10,453 nt of DNA, taken from positions 1-10,453 of the forward strand of contig JBLKOW010000034.1 in the NCBI GenBank assembly GCA_047603135.1. The letters run 5' to 3'. This document shows, in pieces, positions 1-6,786 of the stretch (position 1 is its first letter; each line of letters opens with the position of its first letter). The position numbers and the translations under genes were made by a program. Below the pieces are notes generated by a model. It was given only the letters and a program-made list of their open reading frames with translations, was not told where the DNA came from and did not search any database. This DNA comes from JACJVV01 sp047603135 (GTDB taxonomy: Archaea; Nanobdellota; Nanobdellia; Woesearchaeales; JACJVV01).

Positions 1-33
1 TTTAACGTATCTTAGCTTTCCTTATTACAACTA

Positions 34-136
34 GTATCATACTCAGCAGTATTAATAGTCACCACCCAATTTTTAATACTCAATACATAGCATTCAATAC
101 ATAGTATAATATTTAGTATAATATTAATACTGATAC
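34..136. repeat. AT-rich cluster of short direct and inverted repeats
   Basis: The first 172 bases hold no gene that I can support. Within them are a perfect 11-bp inverted repeat (CAGTATTAATA at 47-57 and its complement at 122-132), with GTATCA (34-39) and TGATAC (131-136) as a further outer pair. There is also an 11-bp direct repeat TCAATACATAG (80-90 and 94-104) and a 12-bp tandem duplication TAGTATAATATT (102-113 and 114-125). The block sits directly upstream of the methyltransferase promoter. It may be an operator, the promoter of a gene beyond the window, or simple low-complexity drift. Confidence 0.6.
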
Positions 137-143
137 ATAAGAC

Positions 144-151
144 TTATTAAT
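144..151 (+). promoter_or_regulatory. TATA-like box for the methyltransferase gene
   Basis: TTATTAAT is centred 25.5 bp before the ATG at 173. No Shine-Dalgarno sequence precedes that ATG, so the mRNA is probably leaderless. The box is a moderate match, and its support comes mainly from the same spacing at other genes in this window. Confidence 0.4.
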
Positions 152-172
152 CAATCATAGTTTACTTGCTAC

Positions 173-1132
173 ATGACACATCATGAATTAGAACCATTTC
201 CAAATAAAGATTTGCTTGAAATAAAACCAAAGTTTCGTGAGCGATATGAAAAACTAACGGATTTTGATACATATATGGAGTATTCGCTAGCATTCCCGCG
301 AAAAGCTATCCGTGTGAATACATTAAAAATCTCTCCTGAAGAGCTTAAAGAACGATTACCTTCTGCGTGGAATATAACACCTGTGCCTTGGTGTCCTGAG
401 GGTTTTTGGATAAAACATAGTGAAGGGAGGCGTGATATTGGCAATTTAATTGAACACGCTCTTGGATATATTTATGTACAAGAAGCTTCTTCCATGATCC
501 CTCCAATAGTTCTTGACCCTCAACCAGGTGAAATAATTCTTGATATGTGTTCTGCTCCAGGAAGTAAAACCACTCAGATTGCTGCGCGCATGCAAAATAA
601 AGGTCTTCTTTTTGCCAATGATATTGAAGGAGTTCGGCTTGCCCCACTTGGAATTAATTTACAGCGAATGGGTGTTACAAATACTGTAATTACGCTAATG
701 TATGGTCAGCATTACAAACGTTCAAACATAGTTTTTGACCGAATTTTAGTTGATGCGCCTTGTTCAGGTACGGGTACTATTTGTAAATCTCCTGGTACAC
801 TGCGCATGTGGAATCCTGCAATGGTGACGCGTATTGCTGGAACCCAAAAAAAGCTTATTGATGCAGGGTTTTCTAAATTAAAATCAGGTGGTACTCTTGT
901 ATATTCAACGTGTTCAAATGAGCCTGAAGAAAATGAAGGCGTAATTAATTGGCTTCTTGAAAATCATCCCGATGCCTATCTTGAAAAAATAGATATTCTG
1001 GCAAAAAGTTCTCCTCCTATTCTCGAATTTAACGGAACATCATACAATCCTGAAATTGCTAAATGTTTACGTATATGGCCTCAAGATAATCACACTGAAG
1101 GTTTTTTTGTAGCAAAAGTTCGAAAGAAATAA
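173..1132 (+). CDS. NOL1/NOP2/Sun-family RNA cytosine-5 methyltransferase
   Basis: A 319-residue cytosolic enzyme expected to transfer a methyl group from S-adenosylmethionine to carbon 5 of cytosine in tRNA or rRNA. The SAM-binding motif I is DMCSAPGSKT (residues 124-133). Motif IV is DAPCSGTG with Cys197, and motif VI is STCS with Cys247. In this family the motif VI cysteine attacks the base and the motif IV cysteine helps release the product, so both catalytic residues are present. The end (RIWPQDNHTEGFFVAKVRK) is the usual C-terminus of the fold. About 110 residues precede the Rossmann core and no PUA domain is obvious. The size and layout resemble archaeal Trm4-like tRNA enzymes, but an rRNA target cannot be excluded. 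The start fits a leaderless mRNA from a TATA-like box 26 bp upstream. A 37-bp gap separates it from the next small gene. Confidence 0.9.
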   Translation: MTHHELEPFPNKDLLEIKPKFRERYEKLTDFDTYMEYSLAFPRKAIRVNTLKISPEELKERLPSAWNITPVPWCPEGFWIKHSEGRRDIGNLIEHALGYIYVQEASSMIPPIVLDPQPGEIILDMCSAPGSKTTQIAARMQNKGLLFANDIEGVRLAPLGINLQRMGVTNTVITLMYGQHYKRSNIVFDRILVDAPCSGTGTICKSPGTLRMWNPAMVTRIAGTQKKLIDAGFSKLKSGGTLVYSTCSNEPEENEGVINWLLENHPDAYLEKIDILAKSSPPILEFNGTSYNPEIAKCLRIWPQDNHTEGFFVAKVRKK

Positions 1133-1140
1133 ATAATGAA

Positions 1141-1148
1141 ATAAATTA
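1141..1148 (+). promoter_or_regulatory. Possible TATA box for the 59-residue protein gene
   Basis: ATAAATTA is centred 25.5 bp before the ATG at 1170, the same distance seen at other genes here. An AGGTGA sequence (1151-1156), complementary to the archaeal 16S 3' end, also lies in the gap, though 13 bp from the ATG. Translation from a read-through message is therefore also possible. Confidence 0.3.
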
Positions 1149-1169
1149 CTAGGTGAATGTGGTTTTATT

Positions 1170-1349
1170 ATGGAAGATACAAAAAGAATGGAAAATGACA
1201 AAATTCATGCTGAAATAGCTCATGAGGTAATTAGTAGTTCTGAAAAACCTGATAAAGAAAGTTTAGTAAGTAATGATTTTAAATTTCTAATGAGTGTTGT
1301 TATGGTAACTTTGATGGTGTTGTGGGTACTTGCATACATCCGCTGGTAA
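1170..1349 (+). CDS. Small tail-anchored membrane protein, 59 residues, unknown function
   Basis: This 59-codon reading frame is MEDTKRMENDKI... ending AYIRW. Residues 1-38 are charged and polar. Residues 39-56 form one hydrophobic helix (FLMSVVMVTLMVLWVLAY), followed by a three-residue tail Ile-Arg-Trp. This is the layout of a tail-anchored protein with its N-terminus in the cytoplasm. I do not recognise the family. The size and single C-terminal helix recall Sec61-beta or SecE, but the conserved residues of those proteins are not visible. It lies 37 bp after the methyltransferase and 162 bp before the pyrophosphatase, in the same direction. The start at 1170 is backed by a TATA-like box at the distance typical of this window. 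The ATG at 1157 opens only 13 codons. A T-rich stretch (about 1351-1373) follows the stop. Confidence 0.65.
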   Translation: MEDTKRMENDKIHAEIAHEVISSSEKPDKESLVSNDFKFLMSVVMVTLMVLWVLAYIRW

Positions 1350-1450
1350 GATTATTTCTAGTTCATTATTTTTAAGTAGTTATAAACCTTAATAAAAGAA
1401 CTCTCTTTAAAATAAACTAGTTATATGAAAGAGGGTGTTGATTGCATATA

Positions 1451-1476
1451 ATCCATAAAACCATTATAGTATGGAT
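1451..1476 (+). promoter_or_regulatory. Inverted repeat in the leader region of the pyrophosphatase gene
   Basis: ATCCATA (1451-1457) and TATGGAT (1470-1476) are perfectly complementary and enclose 12 bases. The hairpin ends 25 bases before the Shine-Dalgarno of hppA. Possible TATA boxes further upstream are TTATAAA (1380-1386) and TTTAAAAT (1406-1413), which would put this element in the 5' leader. If ATATAAT (about 1446-1452) were the promoter instead, it would lie at the start site. It could be an RNA hairpin or a protein-binding palindrome. Confidence 0.3.
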
Positions 1477-1500
1477 GCTCATGTAATCAAACATATTATC

Positions 1501-1506
1501 GGGGTG
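1501..1506 (+). promoter_or_regulatory. Ribosome binding site of hppA
   Basis: GGGGTG lies 5 bases before the ATG at 1512 and pairs well with the archaeal 16S 3' end, allowing one G-U pair. No TATA box lies 26 bp upstream of this ATG, so unlike most first genes here hppA appears to have a real 5' leader. Confidence 0.6.
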
Positions 1507-1511
1507 TATCC

Positions 1512-3530
1512 ATGGAAACTGTATTATTAAGTGTTGCAATCATTTGTTTTTTAACATTACTTTTCACATTTTATTTGTATAAAGATATTATGCGACGTCC
1601 TGCAGGAACAAAAAAAATGCAGGAGATTTCTGAAGCAATTCGTGATGGTGCTATTGCTTTTTTAAAGAGGGAGTATGAAATTCTTGCAGGGTTTATTTTT
1701 GTCATTGTGCTCGTGATTATATTTATGCTTAATGATCCAGTGACACCGATTCATGAGGGTGTTGCGATAGCAATTTCCTTTGTTGTTGGTGCAACTCTTT
1801 CTGTTCTCGCCGGAGTTATTGGTATGCGTATTGCAACACGCGCCAATGTTCGAACAACTCAAGCAGCGAGAAAAGGAGTTCATGAAGCTCTTTCAGTGGC
1901 TTTTTCTTCAGGAAGTGTAATGGGTTTATCAGTCGTAGCGCTTGGTGGATTAGGTTTAGTACTTATTATTTCACTCTTTACGTATGTATTTGGTTTTAGA
2001 ATGGAAACAGTGGTAGCTACTATTGCTGGGTTTGGTTTTGGTGCGTCAGCTATTGCATTGTTTGCTCGTGTTGGTGGTGGAATTTATACTAAAGCTGCTG
2101 ATGTTGGTGCAGACCTTGTTGGAAAAGTTGAGAAGAATATTCCAGAAGATGATCCTCGAAATCCTGCAGTTATTGCTGACAACGTCGGTGATAATGTAGG
2201 TGATGTTGCAGGGATGGGTGCAGACTTATTTGAAAGTTATGTAAGTAGTATTATTGCAGCAATGACTATTGGATTAATTATATATGGCACACAAGGAGTA
2301 TTGCTTCCTATAGTAATTGCAGCATCTGGTACAGTTGCTTCAGTTATTGCTGGAATTTTGATTCGACTTGATAAGAAAGATGATGATGTTGAGCACGCGC
2401 TTAAGAAAGGCTTAATCGTCAGTACACTATTAGTGGTTGTGTTTACCTTCTTTATCACGCGAGCTTTCTTTGTAGATTATACAGGAATGTTTCTTGCAAC
2501 TATTGCAGGTTTACTAGCAGGTCTTGGTATTGGTTTTGCAACAGAGTACTATACTTCAGCTCATTATGGGCCTACAAAAAGATTATCTGAATCTGCGCAA
2601 ACTGGTGCAGGTCCAGCAATCATTCAAGGTTTATCATTAGGATATATGAGTACATTCATTCCAGTTGTATTGATTTCAACAGCAATTATTGTATCATATC
2701 ACTTTGCAGGATTATATGGTATTGCTCTTGCAGCAGTCGGTCTTCTTGCAACATTGGGGTACAGTCTTGCAATCGATGCATACGGTCCAGTTGCAGATAA
2801 CGCTGGTGGGATTGCTGAAATGTCAAAACTTCCAAAGAAAGTACGTGACATTACTGATACGCTTGATTCTGCAGGAAATACTACTGCGGCAATGGGTAAA
2901 GGCTTTGCGATAGGAAGTGCGGCATTAACGACACTTGCATTGTTCTCTGCGTACATTACTGCAGCAGGAATTACTTCTATCGATATAACTAAACCAGTAG
3001 TTATTGTTGGTTTACTTCTTGGTGGAGTTCTTCCATTTGTCTTCTCTGCATTAACTATGAGTGCGGTTGGTCGTGCTGCTTCTGCGATTGTAAATGAAGT
3101 GCGTCATCAATTCAAAAAAATTAAAGGAATTATGACTGGTAAGGGTAAACCAGACTACACTAAATGTGTTGACATTGCAACAAAAGCTTCTCTTAAAGAG
3201 ATGGTACTTCCTGGGTTTATAGCAATCTCTGCACCTATTATTGTAGGTATGACACTTGGCTCTGAAGCTCTTGGTGGATTACTTGCAGGTGCATTAGTAA
3301 CAGGCATTTTATTTGCAATCTCAATGGCTAACTCTGGTGGTGCTTGGGATAATGCAAAGAAATATATTGAACAAGGTAACTTCGGTGGTAAAGGCAGTGA
3401 TGCTCACAAAGCAGCAGTTGTTGGTGATACCGTTGGTGACCCATTAAAAGACACATCAGGGCCAAGTCTTAATATTCTCATTAAGCTAATGAGTATTGTT
3501 TCATTGGTATTCATTGTGTTGTTCGTTTAA
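1512..3530 (+). CDS. hppA: Membrane-bound ion-translocating pyrophosphatase
   Basis: A 672-residue membrane protein that couples pyrophosphate hydrolysis to outward pumping of H+ and/or Na+. The family signature is intact: DVGADLVGKVE (197-207), the acidic metal-pyrophosphate site from Asp213 through DNVGDNVGD (223-231), GNTTAAMGKG (455-464), NSGGAWDNAKK (607-617) and GDTVGDPLKDTSG (638-650). The length is typical, with about 15-16 hydrophobic segments. In the GNTT motif the position that is Lys in K+-independent enzymes is Ala (459), which by family knowledge predicts a K+-dependent enzyme. The gate glutamate is Glu241 in DLFESY, as in Na+-type enzymes, rather than one turn later as in plant H+ pumps. 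Na+ or Na+/H+ transport is therefore plausible but not proved. It has a Shine-Dalgarno sequence and a long leader, and a T-rich terminator follows. Pyrophosphate from tRNA modification, aminoacylation and nucleic acid synthesis would feed it. Confidence 0.97.
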   Translation: METVLLSVAIICFLTLLFTFYLYKDIMRRPAGTKKMQEISEAIRDGAIAFLKREYEILAGFIFVIVLVIIFMLNDPVTPIHEGVAIAISFVVGATLSVLAGVIGMRIATRANVRTTQAARKGVHEALSVAFSSGSVMGLSVVALGGLGLVLIISLFTYVFGFRMETVVATIAGFGFGASAIALFARVGGGIYTKAADVGADLVGKVEKNIPEDDPRNPAVIADNVGDNVGDVAGMGADLFESYVSSIIAAMTIGLIIYGTQGVLLPIVIAASGTVASVIAGILIRLDKKDDDVEHALKKGLIVSTLLVVVFTFFITRAFFVDYTGMFLATIAGLLAGLGIGFATEYYTSAHYGPTKRLSESAQTGAGPAIIQGLSLGYMSTFIPVVLISTAIIVSYHFAGLYGIALAAVGLLATLGYSLAIDAYGPVADNAGGIAEMSKLPKKVRDITDTLDSAGNTTAAMGKGFAIGSAALTTLALFSAYITAAGITSIDITKPVVIVGLLLGGVLPFVFSALTMSAVGRAASAIVNEVRHQFKKIKGIMTGKGKPDYTKCVDIATKASLKEMVLPGFIAISAPIIVGMTLGSEALGGLLAGALVTGILFAISMANSGGAWDNAKKYIEQGNFGGKGSDAHKAAVVGDTVGDPLKDTSGPSLNILIKLMSIVSLVFIVLFV

Positions 3531-3564
3531 TTTTTTTCTTTTCTTTTAATTCTTTTTAATTTTT
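3531..3564 (+). terminator. T-rich transcription terminator after hppA
   Basis: Directly after the stop codon lie several T runs (T7, T4, T4, T5, T5) in about 35 bases, without a hairpin. Archaeal RNA polymerase stops at such U-rich tracts. Confidence 0.65.
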
Positions 3565-3610
3565 CGAGTTTTACAAATCATGTTTTTAAATTCAGACTGT
3601 TTTATAATTA

Positions 3611-3620
3611 TTTAATAATA
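3611..3620 (+). promoter_or_regulatory. Possible TATA box for the Nudix gene
   Basis: TTTAATAATA would place transcription start near 3641, about 14 bases before the ATG at 3655. A GGTG (3645-3648) with 6 bases to that ATG could act as a short ribosome binding site. A leaderless start at the GTG at 3643 is the alternative. Confidence 0.35.
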
Positions 3621-3654
3621 CAAATATGACAATAAGACAAATGTGGTGTTTTAT

Positions 3655-4155
3655 ATGGACGAAAAATACTCCATAAAAGATGGTCGGATTGAAGCAGTTA
3701 TGTGGATTGTATATAAGGATAATAAAATTATTATTGAAAAACGTCCAAAGTCTGAAGCAGGAGAAATGATTTGTATCCCTTGCGGCCATATTGATTTACT
3801 GAGAGATAAAACCAAAGATAGAAATGACTATGTCCAATCAGCATTTTTAAGAGAATCACAAGAAGAATTTAAACATGGAAATTTTAAACCAACTCAATAT
3901 CAATTTTTTAAGTCAGTTGACTATGATGAATTAAATAAAAAAGGAGATGTTGTAAAGTTACGATTGCACTATTTTTTGGTTTCTAAATGGGATGGTCATG
4001 TTCCTAAGTATACTATTGAAGATGAGAAAAAACATGCAAAGTTAGAGTGGTTTTCAATTTTAGATTATAAAAAGTTGCCTCAATCATGTGATAGGGATGT
4101 TCTTGAACTACTACTCAAAAATCCTCCCTCATCTTTCACAAACGTAAAATCGTAG
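3655..4155 (+). CDS. Nudix hydrolase-like protein
   Basis: A 166-residue cytosolic protein with the Nudix fold, which usually hydrolyses a nucleoside diphosphate linked to another group. The N-terminal strands (EAVMWIVYKDNKIIIEKRP, 13-31) and the metal-binding half of the Nudix box, REsqEEF (67-72), are clear. The first half of the box is altered. After the glycine (CGH, 43-45) about eight extra residues appear, and Asp58 stands where the usual Glu would be, seven residues before the REsqEE. A later strand (KLRLHYFLVSKW, 101-112) and KLEWFSI (129-135) complete the fold. The substrate cannot be told from sequence, but the insertion speaks against the simplest MutT type. I chose the ATG at 3655, which has a GGTG ahead of it. 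The GTG at 3643 would add only four residues. It stands alone between hppA and pgi. Confidence 0.8.
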   Translation: MDEKYSIKDGRIEAVMWIVYKDNKIIIEKRPKSEAGEMICIPCGHIDLLRDKTKDRNDYVQSAFLRESQEEFKHGNFKPTQYQFFKSVDYDELNKKGDVVKLRLHYFLVSKWDGHVPKYTIEDEKKHAKLEWFSILDYKKLPQSCDRDVLELLLKNPPSSFTNVKS

Positions 4156-4157
4156 AA

Positions 4158-4165
4158 TTTATAAA
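4158..4165 (+). promoter_or_regulatory. TATA box of pgi
   Basis: TTTATAAA is centred 25.5 bp before the ATG at 4187, just after the Nudix stop codon. It predicts a leaderless mRNA with its own promoter. Confidence 0.75.
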
Positions 4166-4186
4166 CAACGAATTTCTTAAAAGGGT

Positions 4187-5353
4187 ATGATTTCAGTTGA
4201 CAAAAGCAAAGCACTTGCTCCAAAGAAGACCGTTATTCCATCTATGGACTTACCTCTTTTTGCTCAGTACGCTCCTGATATAAAAAAAATAAAAGTTCTT
4301 GCGCGAAAGTTTTCTAAGAAAAAAAATATCGTAGTTATTGGTAATGGTGGTAGTATAACTTCATTTAGTTATTACGCGCAAGCATTAGGTACAAAAAAAA
4401 AGTGGTATATTATCTCGACGATGGAGCCTGATGCACTTGAAGATGTGAGAAAGAAATGCATAAAGAAAGATACAGTTATTATTGCCGTTTCAAAATCAGG
4501 GACAACTGTTGGAGTTATTGAGGCACTAATGTATTTTATTGATTATCAAGATGTTATTGTTATAACGGAAAATAAGAAATCAACATTAAAAATTATTCAA
4601 GAGCGAAGTGGTTTTCTTTTTATGGAACACCCGCCTGTTGGGGGGAGATATTCTGGCTTTACTCCATCAGGATTATTACCTGCTGCAATTGCAGGGATCG
4701 ATATAGAAGGTATCTGGAACGGTGCTCATAAAGCGTATAGTAAGTATTCTCCTAAGCGAAAACAAAATGATGCATTTGATTTAGCGCACGTACTTTATGT
4801 GCTTGACAAGAAAGGTTTTACTGAAATCTTCATTCCTATTTATTCATCACGTTTAATGGGTTCTGCAGGAATTATTACACAATTGATTCATGAATCTGTT
4901 GGTAAAAACAAAAAGGGTCAAACCGTTTTAACTGCATTTGCTCCTGAGTCTCAGCACCATACTAATCAGCGATATTTTGGTGGAAGGAAAAACATGCTTG
5001 GCTGTTTTGTCGTTGTTGATGAATTTGATAAAAAATATCAAACAGTAAAAATCCCTAAAAAACTACAAGACATTCCTCTTCGAAGTGAAACGATTGCAGA
5101 TTTACATGACAATTTTTATAGTAAAGCACTTCATGCTGAATTTATAGGTACTCGTGAGGATAGCATTCAAAAGAAAATACCTCATGTCGTAATTCACGTG
5201 GGAAAAATAACTCCAGAGAGTGTTGGTGCTTTTCTAGCATTTTGGCATTATGTAACAGTATATCTTTGTGTTTTAACTGATGTTAATCCATTTGATCAAC
5301 CACAAGTTGAAAGTTCAAAAGAAATTAGTTTTCAATTACGCCTAAAAAAGTAA
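4187..5353 (+). CDS. pgi: Glucose-6-phosphate isomerase (PGI superfamily)
   Basis: A 388-residue cytosolic enzyme expected to interconvert glucose 6-phosphate and fructose 6-phosphate in glycolysis or gluconeogenesis. Two SIS-type sugar-phosphate domains are visible. The first has VVIGNGGSITSF (49-60) and the phosphate loop VSKSGTT (101-107). The PGI signature VGGRYSGFTPSGLLPAAIAGID (151-172) follows, with Arg154. The second has HESVGK (235-240) with the catalytic Glu236, APESQHH (252-258) with the histidine of the QH motif, and NPFDQPQVESSKE (367-379) with Lys378, which matches the active-site lysine near the C-terminus. The length fits the short archaeal form (about 400 residues) rather than the 550-residue bacterial form. 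The QHH, in place of the usual QHS, and SFTPSG in the signature are small deviations. It ends 9 bp from the convergent phosphoesterase gene. Confidence 0.92.
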   Translation: MISVDKSKALAPKKTVIPSMDLPLFAQYAPDIKKIKVLARKFSKKKNIVVIGNGGSITSFSYYAQALGTKKKWYIISTMEPDALEDVRKKCIKKDTVIIAVSKSGTTVGVIEALMYFIDYQDVIVITENKKSTLKIIQERSGFLFMEHPPVGGRYSGFTPSGLLPAAIAGIDIEGIWNGAHKAYSKYSPKRKQNDAFDLAHVLYVLDKKGFTEIFIPIYSSRLMGSAGIITQLIHESVGKNKKGQTVLTAFAPESQHHTNQRYFGGRKNMLGCFVVVDEFDKKYQTVKIPKKLQDIPLRSETIADLHDNFYSKALHAEFIGTREDSIQKKIPHVVIHVGKITPESVGAFLAFWHYVTVYLCVLTDVNPFDQPQVESSKEISFQLRLKK

Positions 5354-5362
5354 CTTTACAAT

Positions 5363-5965
5363 TTATATATCTATAATTTTTCCTTGTTTCCCAACATTTA
5401 TGACTCGTGTGTTCTCAATCATTTCTTCAATACCTTCTGCTTCATGCACATGACTGCAAAAGAGAATCTCTGGTTTAAATTTAGTAATAGCATCGCGCAC
5501 ACCAGTACTGCCTGGAAAAACATTAGTGAAATTACTCATAAGGCTTTCTGAAGGATGTACATGTGTCACCATTATTTTTTTAGTAAGGTTAGCAACATAG
5601 CTATGTGCTTTTTCTAAGTGTTTCATAATTTCATGCTCTTCGAGACGAAAAAGTCCAATATTTGCACCGCCACACCCAAAAATACCTACATTGTTATAGC
5701 TGACTGCACTGCCATGCAAATTAGTGATGTTATACACTTCTGCAAGAAAATCAGTAGTTGCTACAGTCTCATGATTGCCAGGGATAATAAGGACTTTCTT
5801 TTCACGCTTCACAAATGGGCCGATAATATTATCAGTTGATTGTTCTGCTTGAGTTAAATCGCCACAAAGAATAACTAAATCAACATTTTCATCAACTGCT
5901 TTTTGTGCCAGTTTCTCAGAAAGGCGAATATCACCATGGATATCACCACTTGCAAGAATCCTCAT
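5363..5965 (-). CDS. Calcineurin-like metallophosphoesterase
   Basis: A 200-residue cytosolic protein with all five metal-site motifs of the family: GDIHG (Asp8, His10), GDLT (Asp36), GNHE (Asn64, His65), THVH (His135) and SHVHE (His172, His174). These ligate two divalent metals that hydrolyse phosphomono- or phosphodiesters. It is nearly all catalytic domain, so its substrate cannot be predicted. The ATG lies two bases after the stop of the tsaC gene. Its ribosome binding site GGAG (5977-5974) is inside the end of tsaC, so the two are surely cotranscribed and probably translationally coupled. This context hints at a role near tRNA modification or nucleotide turnover, but that is only inference. 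The end converges on pgi with 9 bp between the stops and no clear terminator hairpin. Confidence 0.9.
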   Translation of the reverse strand: MRILASGDIHGDIRLSEKLAQKAVDENVDLVILCGDLTQAEQSTDNIIGPFVKREKKVLIIPGNHETVATTDFLAEVYNITNLHGSAVSYNNVGIFGCGGANIGLFRLEEHEIMKHLEKAHSYVANLTKKIMVTHVHPSESLMSNFTNVFPGSTGVRDAITKFKPEILFCSHVHEAEGIEEMIENTRVINVGKQGKIIDI

Positions 5966-5967
5966 GA

Positions 5968-6540
5968 TTATCGCTCCGTAACAGTCTCAGTATCTTTTGT
6001 TAGGTCAATAATAGTGGATGGTTTCCCTTTAACAAGCTCTTCATGAAGTATAAAATCTATTTTTCCTTTAATATCTAGATCAATGTCTTCAGGTGTTGTC
6101 ATGACATTTCCGCCCACTTTGTTTGCGGAGGTGGTTACAATTGGTTTACCACTCTTTTCAGCAAGTTCTTGTGACCAGTGATCAATAATTCTAACACCAA
6201 TGGTATCGATGTTTGCATTTACTTCTGGCGCAATAGCATTCTTGTTTTTAAGTTTTAGAATAAGTGTATAAGGTCCTGGTAATTTCGTAAGCCATGGAAC
6301 TGCATTCTTTTCAACGACACAATTCTCTCGAATCCATGTTTTATTTGGTGCAATTACTGAGAAAGGACGCGTATACCTAGATTTCATATCTCTAATACGA
6401 ATAATGGCATCTCCATTAGTAGCGTCACATCCCAGTCCATAAATGGTATCGGTTGGATGTACAAATACATCGCCTTGATGAATCCGGTTTATGACGAATT
6501 CTTTTTTCAATTCCCATTCTGATTTATTATACGCTTGCAT
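5968..6540 (-). CDS. tsaC: Threonylcarbamoyl-AMP synthase, YrdC domain only
   Basis: A 190-residue cytosolic enzyme of the Sua5/YciO/YrdC family. It makes threonylcarbamoyl-AMP from threonine, bicarbonate and ATP, releasing pyrophosphate, as the first step of t6A37 in ANN-decoding tRNAs. Signature segments are FVHPTDTIYGLGCDA (26-40), MKSRYTRPFSVIAP (52-65, the Lys-x-Arg nucleotide site), LPGPYTLILK (87-96), IGVRI (114-118), PIVTTSAN (133-140) and PSTIIDLT (174-181). The protein ends after the YrdC domain, so it lacks the extra C-terminal domain of many archaeal Sua5 proteins (about 330-350 residues). Transfer to tRNA would need the KEOPS complex, not in this window. A TATA box lies 26.5 bp before the ATG and there is no Shine-Dalgarno sequence, so the mRNA is probably leaderless. 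It is the first gene of the operon with the phosphoesterase. Confidence 0.93.
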   Translation of the reverse strand: MQAYNKSEWELKKEFVINRIHQGDVFVHPTDTIYGLGCDATNGDAIIRIRDMKSRYTRPFSVIAPNKTWIRENCVVEKNAVPWLTKLPGPYTLILKLKNKNAIAPEVNANIDTIGVRIIDHWSQELAEKSGKPIVTTSANKVGGNVMTTPEDIDLDIKGKIDFILHEELVKGKPSTIIDLTKDTETVTER

Positions 6541-6562
6541 ACTATCAGTGAGTTTTAGTCTA

Positions 6563-6570
6563 TTTATAAA
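6563..6570 (-). promoter_or_regulatory. TATA box of the tsaC-phosphoesterase operon
   Basis: TTTATAAA is centred 26.5 bp upstream of the ATG at 6540 on the minus strand, consistent with a leaderless mRNA. Confidence 0.75.
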
Positions 6571-6593
6571 GGTTATGACCTAAAATATATATC

Positions 6594-6629
6594 AGAAAAG
6601 AAAGAGACCACCCTGATGAGGGAGGGTGG
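6594..6629 (-). terminator. Hairpin terminator after the 39-residue gene
   Basis: Read on the minus strand, CCACCCT (6629-6623), an 8-base loop and AGGGTGG (6614-6608) form a perfect 7-bp stem. TCTCTTTCTTTTCT follows directly. It lies 24 bases after the stop codon of the 39-residue gene and just ahead of the tsaC promoter. It is the only strong GC-rich stem with a U-rich tail in the window. Confidence 0.6.
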
Positions 6630-6653
6630 CGGGTTGGGTGTTTGGGTACAAGG

Positions 6654-6773
6654 TTAGAAACGAGGGGTCCATTGGCCTGAAAATTGATAATCGAAAGAAT
6701 TTGTCTTTCGAGTCATATCAGAGATTTGCTTATAAAATAATTCTTGTATGGTTTTTTGATCTGTTTCGTACAT
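6654..6773 (-). CDS. Small protein of 39 residues, unknown function
   Basis: A 39-codon frame, MYETDQKTIQELFYKQISD...FSGQWTPRF, shorter than most gene finders accept. Three signs support it. AGGTGAT (6783-6777), a seven-base match to the archaeal Shine-Dalgarno, ends three bases before the ATG. A TATA-like TTATATTT (6803-6796) is centred 26.5 bp upstream. A hairpin terminator follows the stop. The protein is soluble and mostly polar: residues 1-22 could form an amphipathic helix, and the aromatic end contains FSGQWTPRF. It has no cysteines or membrane segment and I do not recognise it. The same frame is open further upstream to a TTG at 6863, but that part runs through the paired RNA-like segment and is unlikely to be coding. 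Non-coding origin of the whole stretch remains possible. Confidence 0.5.
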   Translation of the reverse strand: MYETDQKTIQELFYKQISDMTRKTNSFDYQFSGQWTPRF

Positions 6774-6786
6774 AGTATCACCTGCA

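Noticed and set aside
6614..6679. C/D box guide RNA on the plus strand (TGATGA at 6614, CTGA near 6677)
   Set aside because: No C' and D' pair at normal spacing, and the TGATGA lies in the loop of the terminator hairpin.
6717..6733. TTCGAGTC as a tRNA T-arm
   Set aside because: No flanking stem, anticodon arm or acceptor pairing could be found on either strand.
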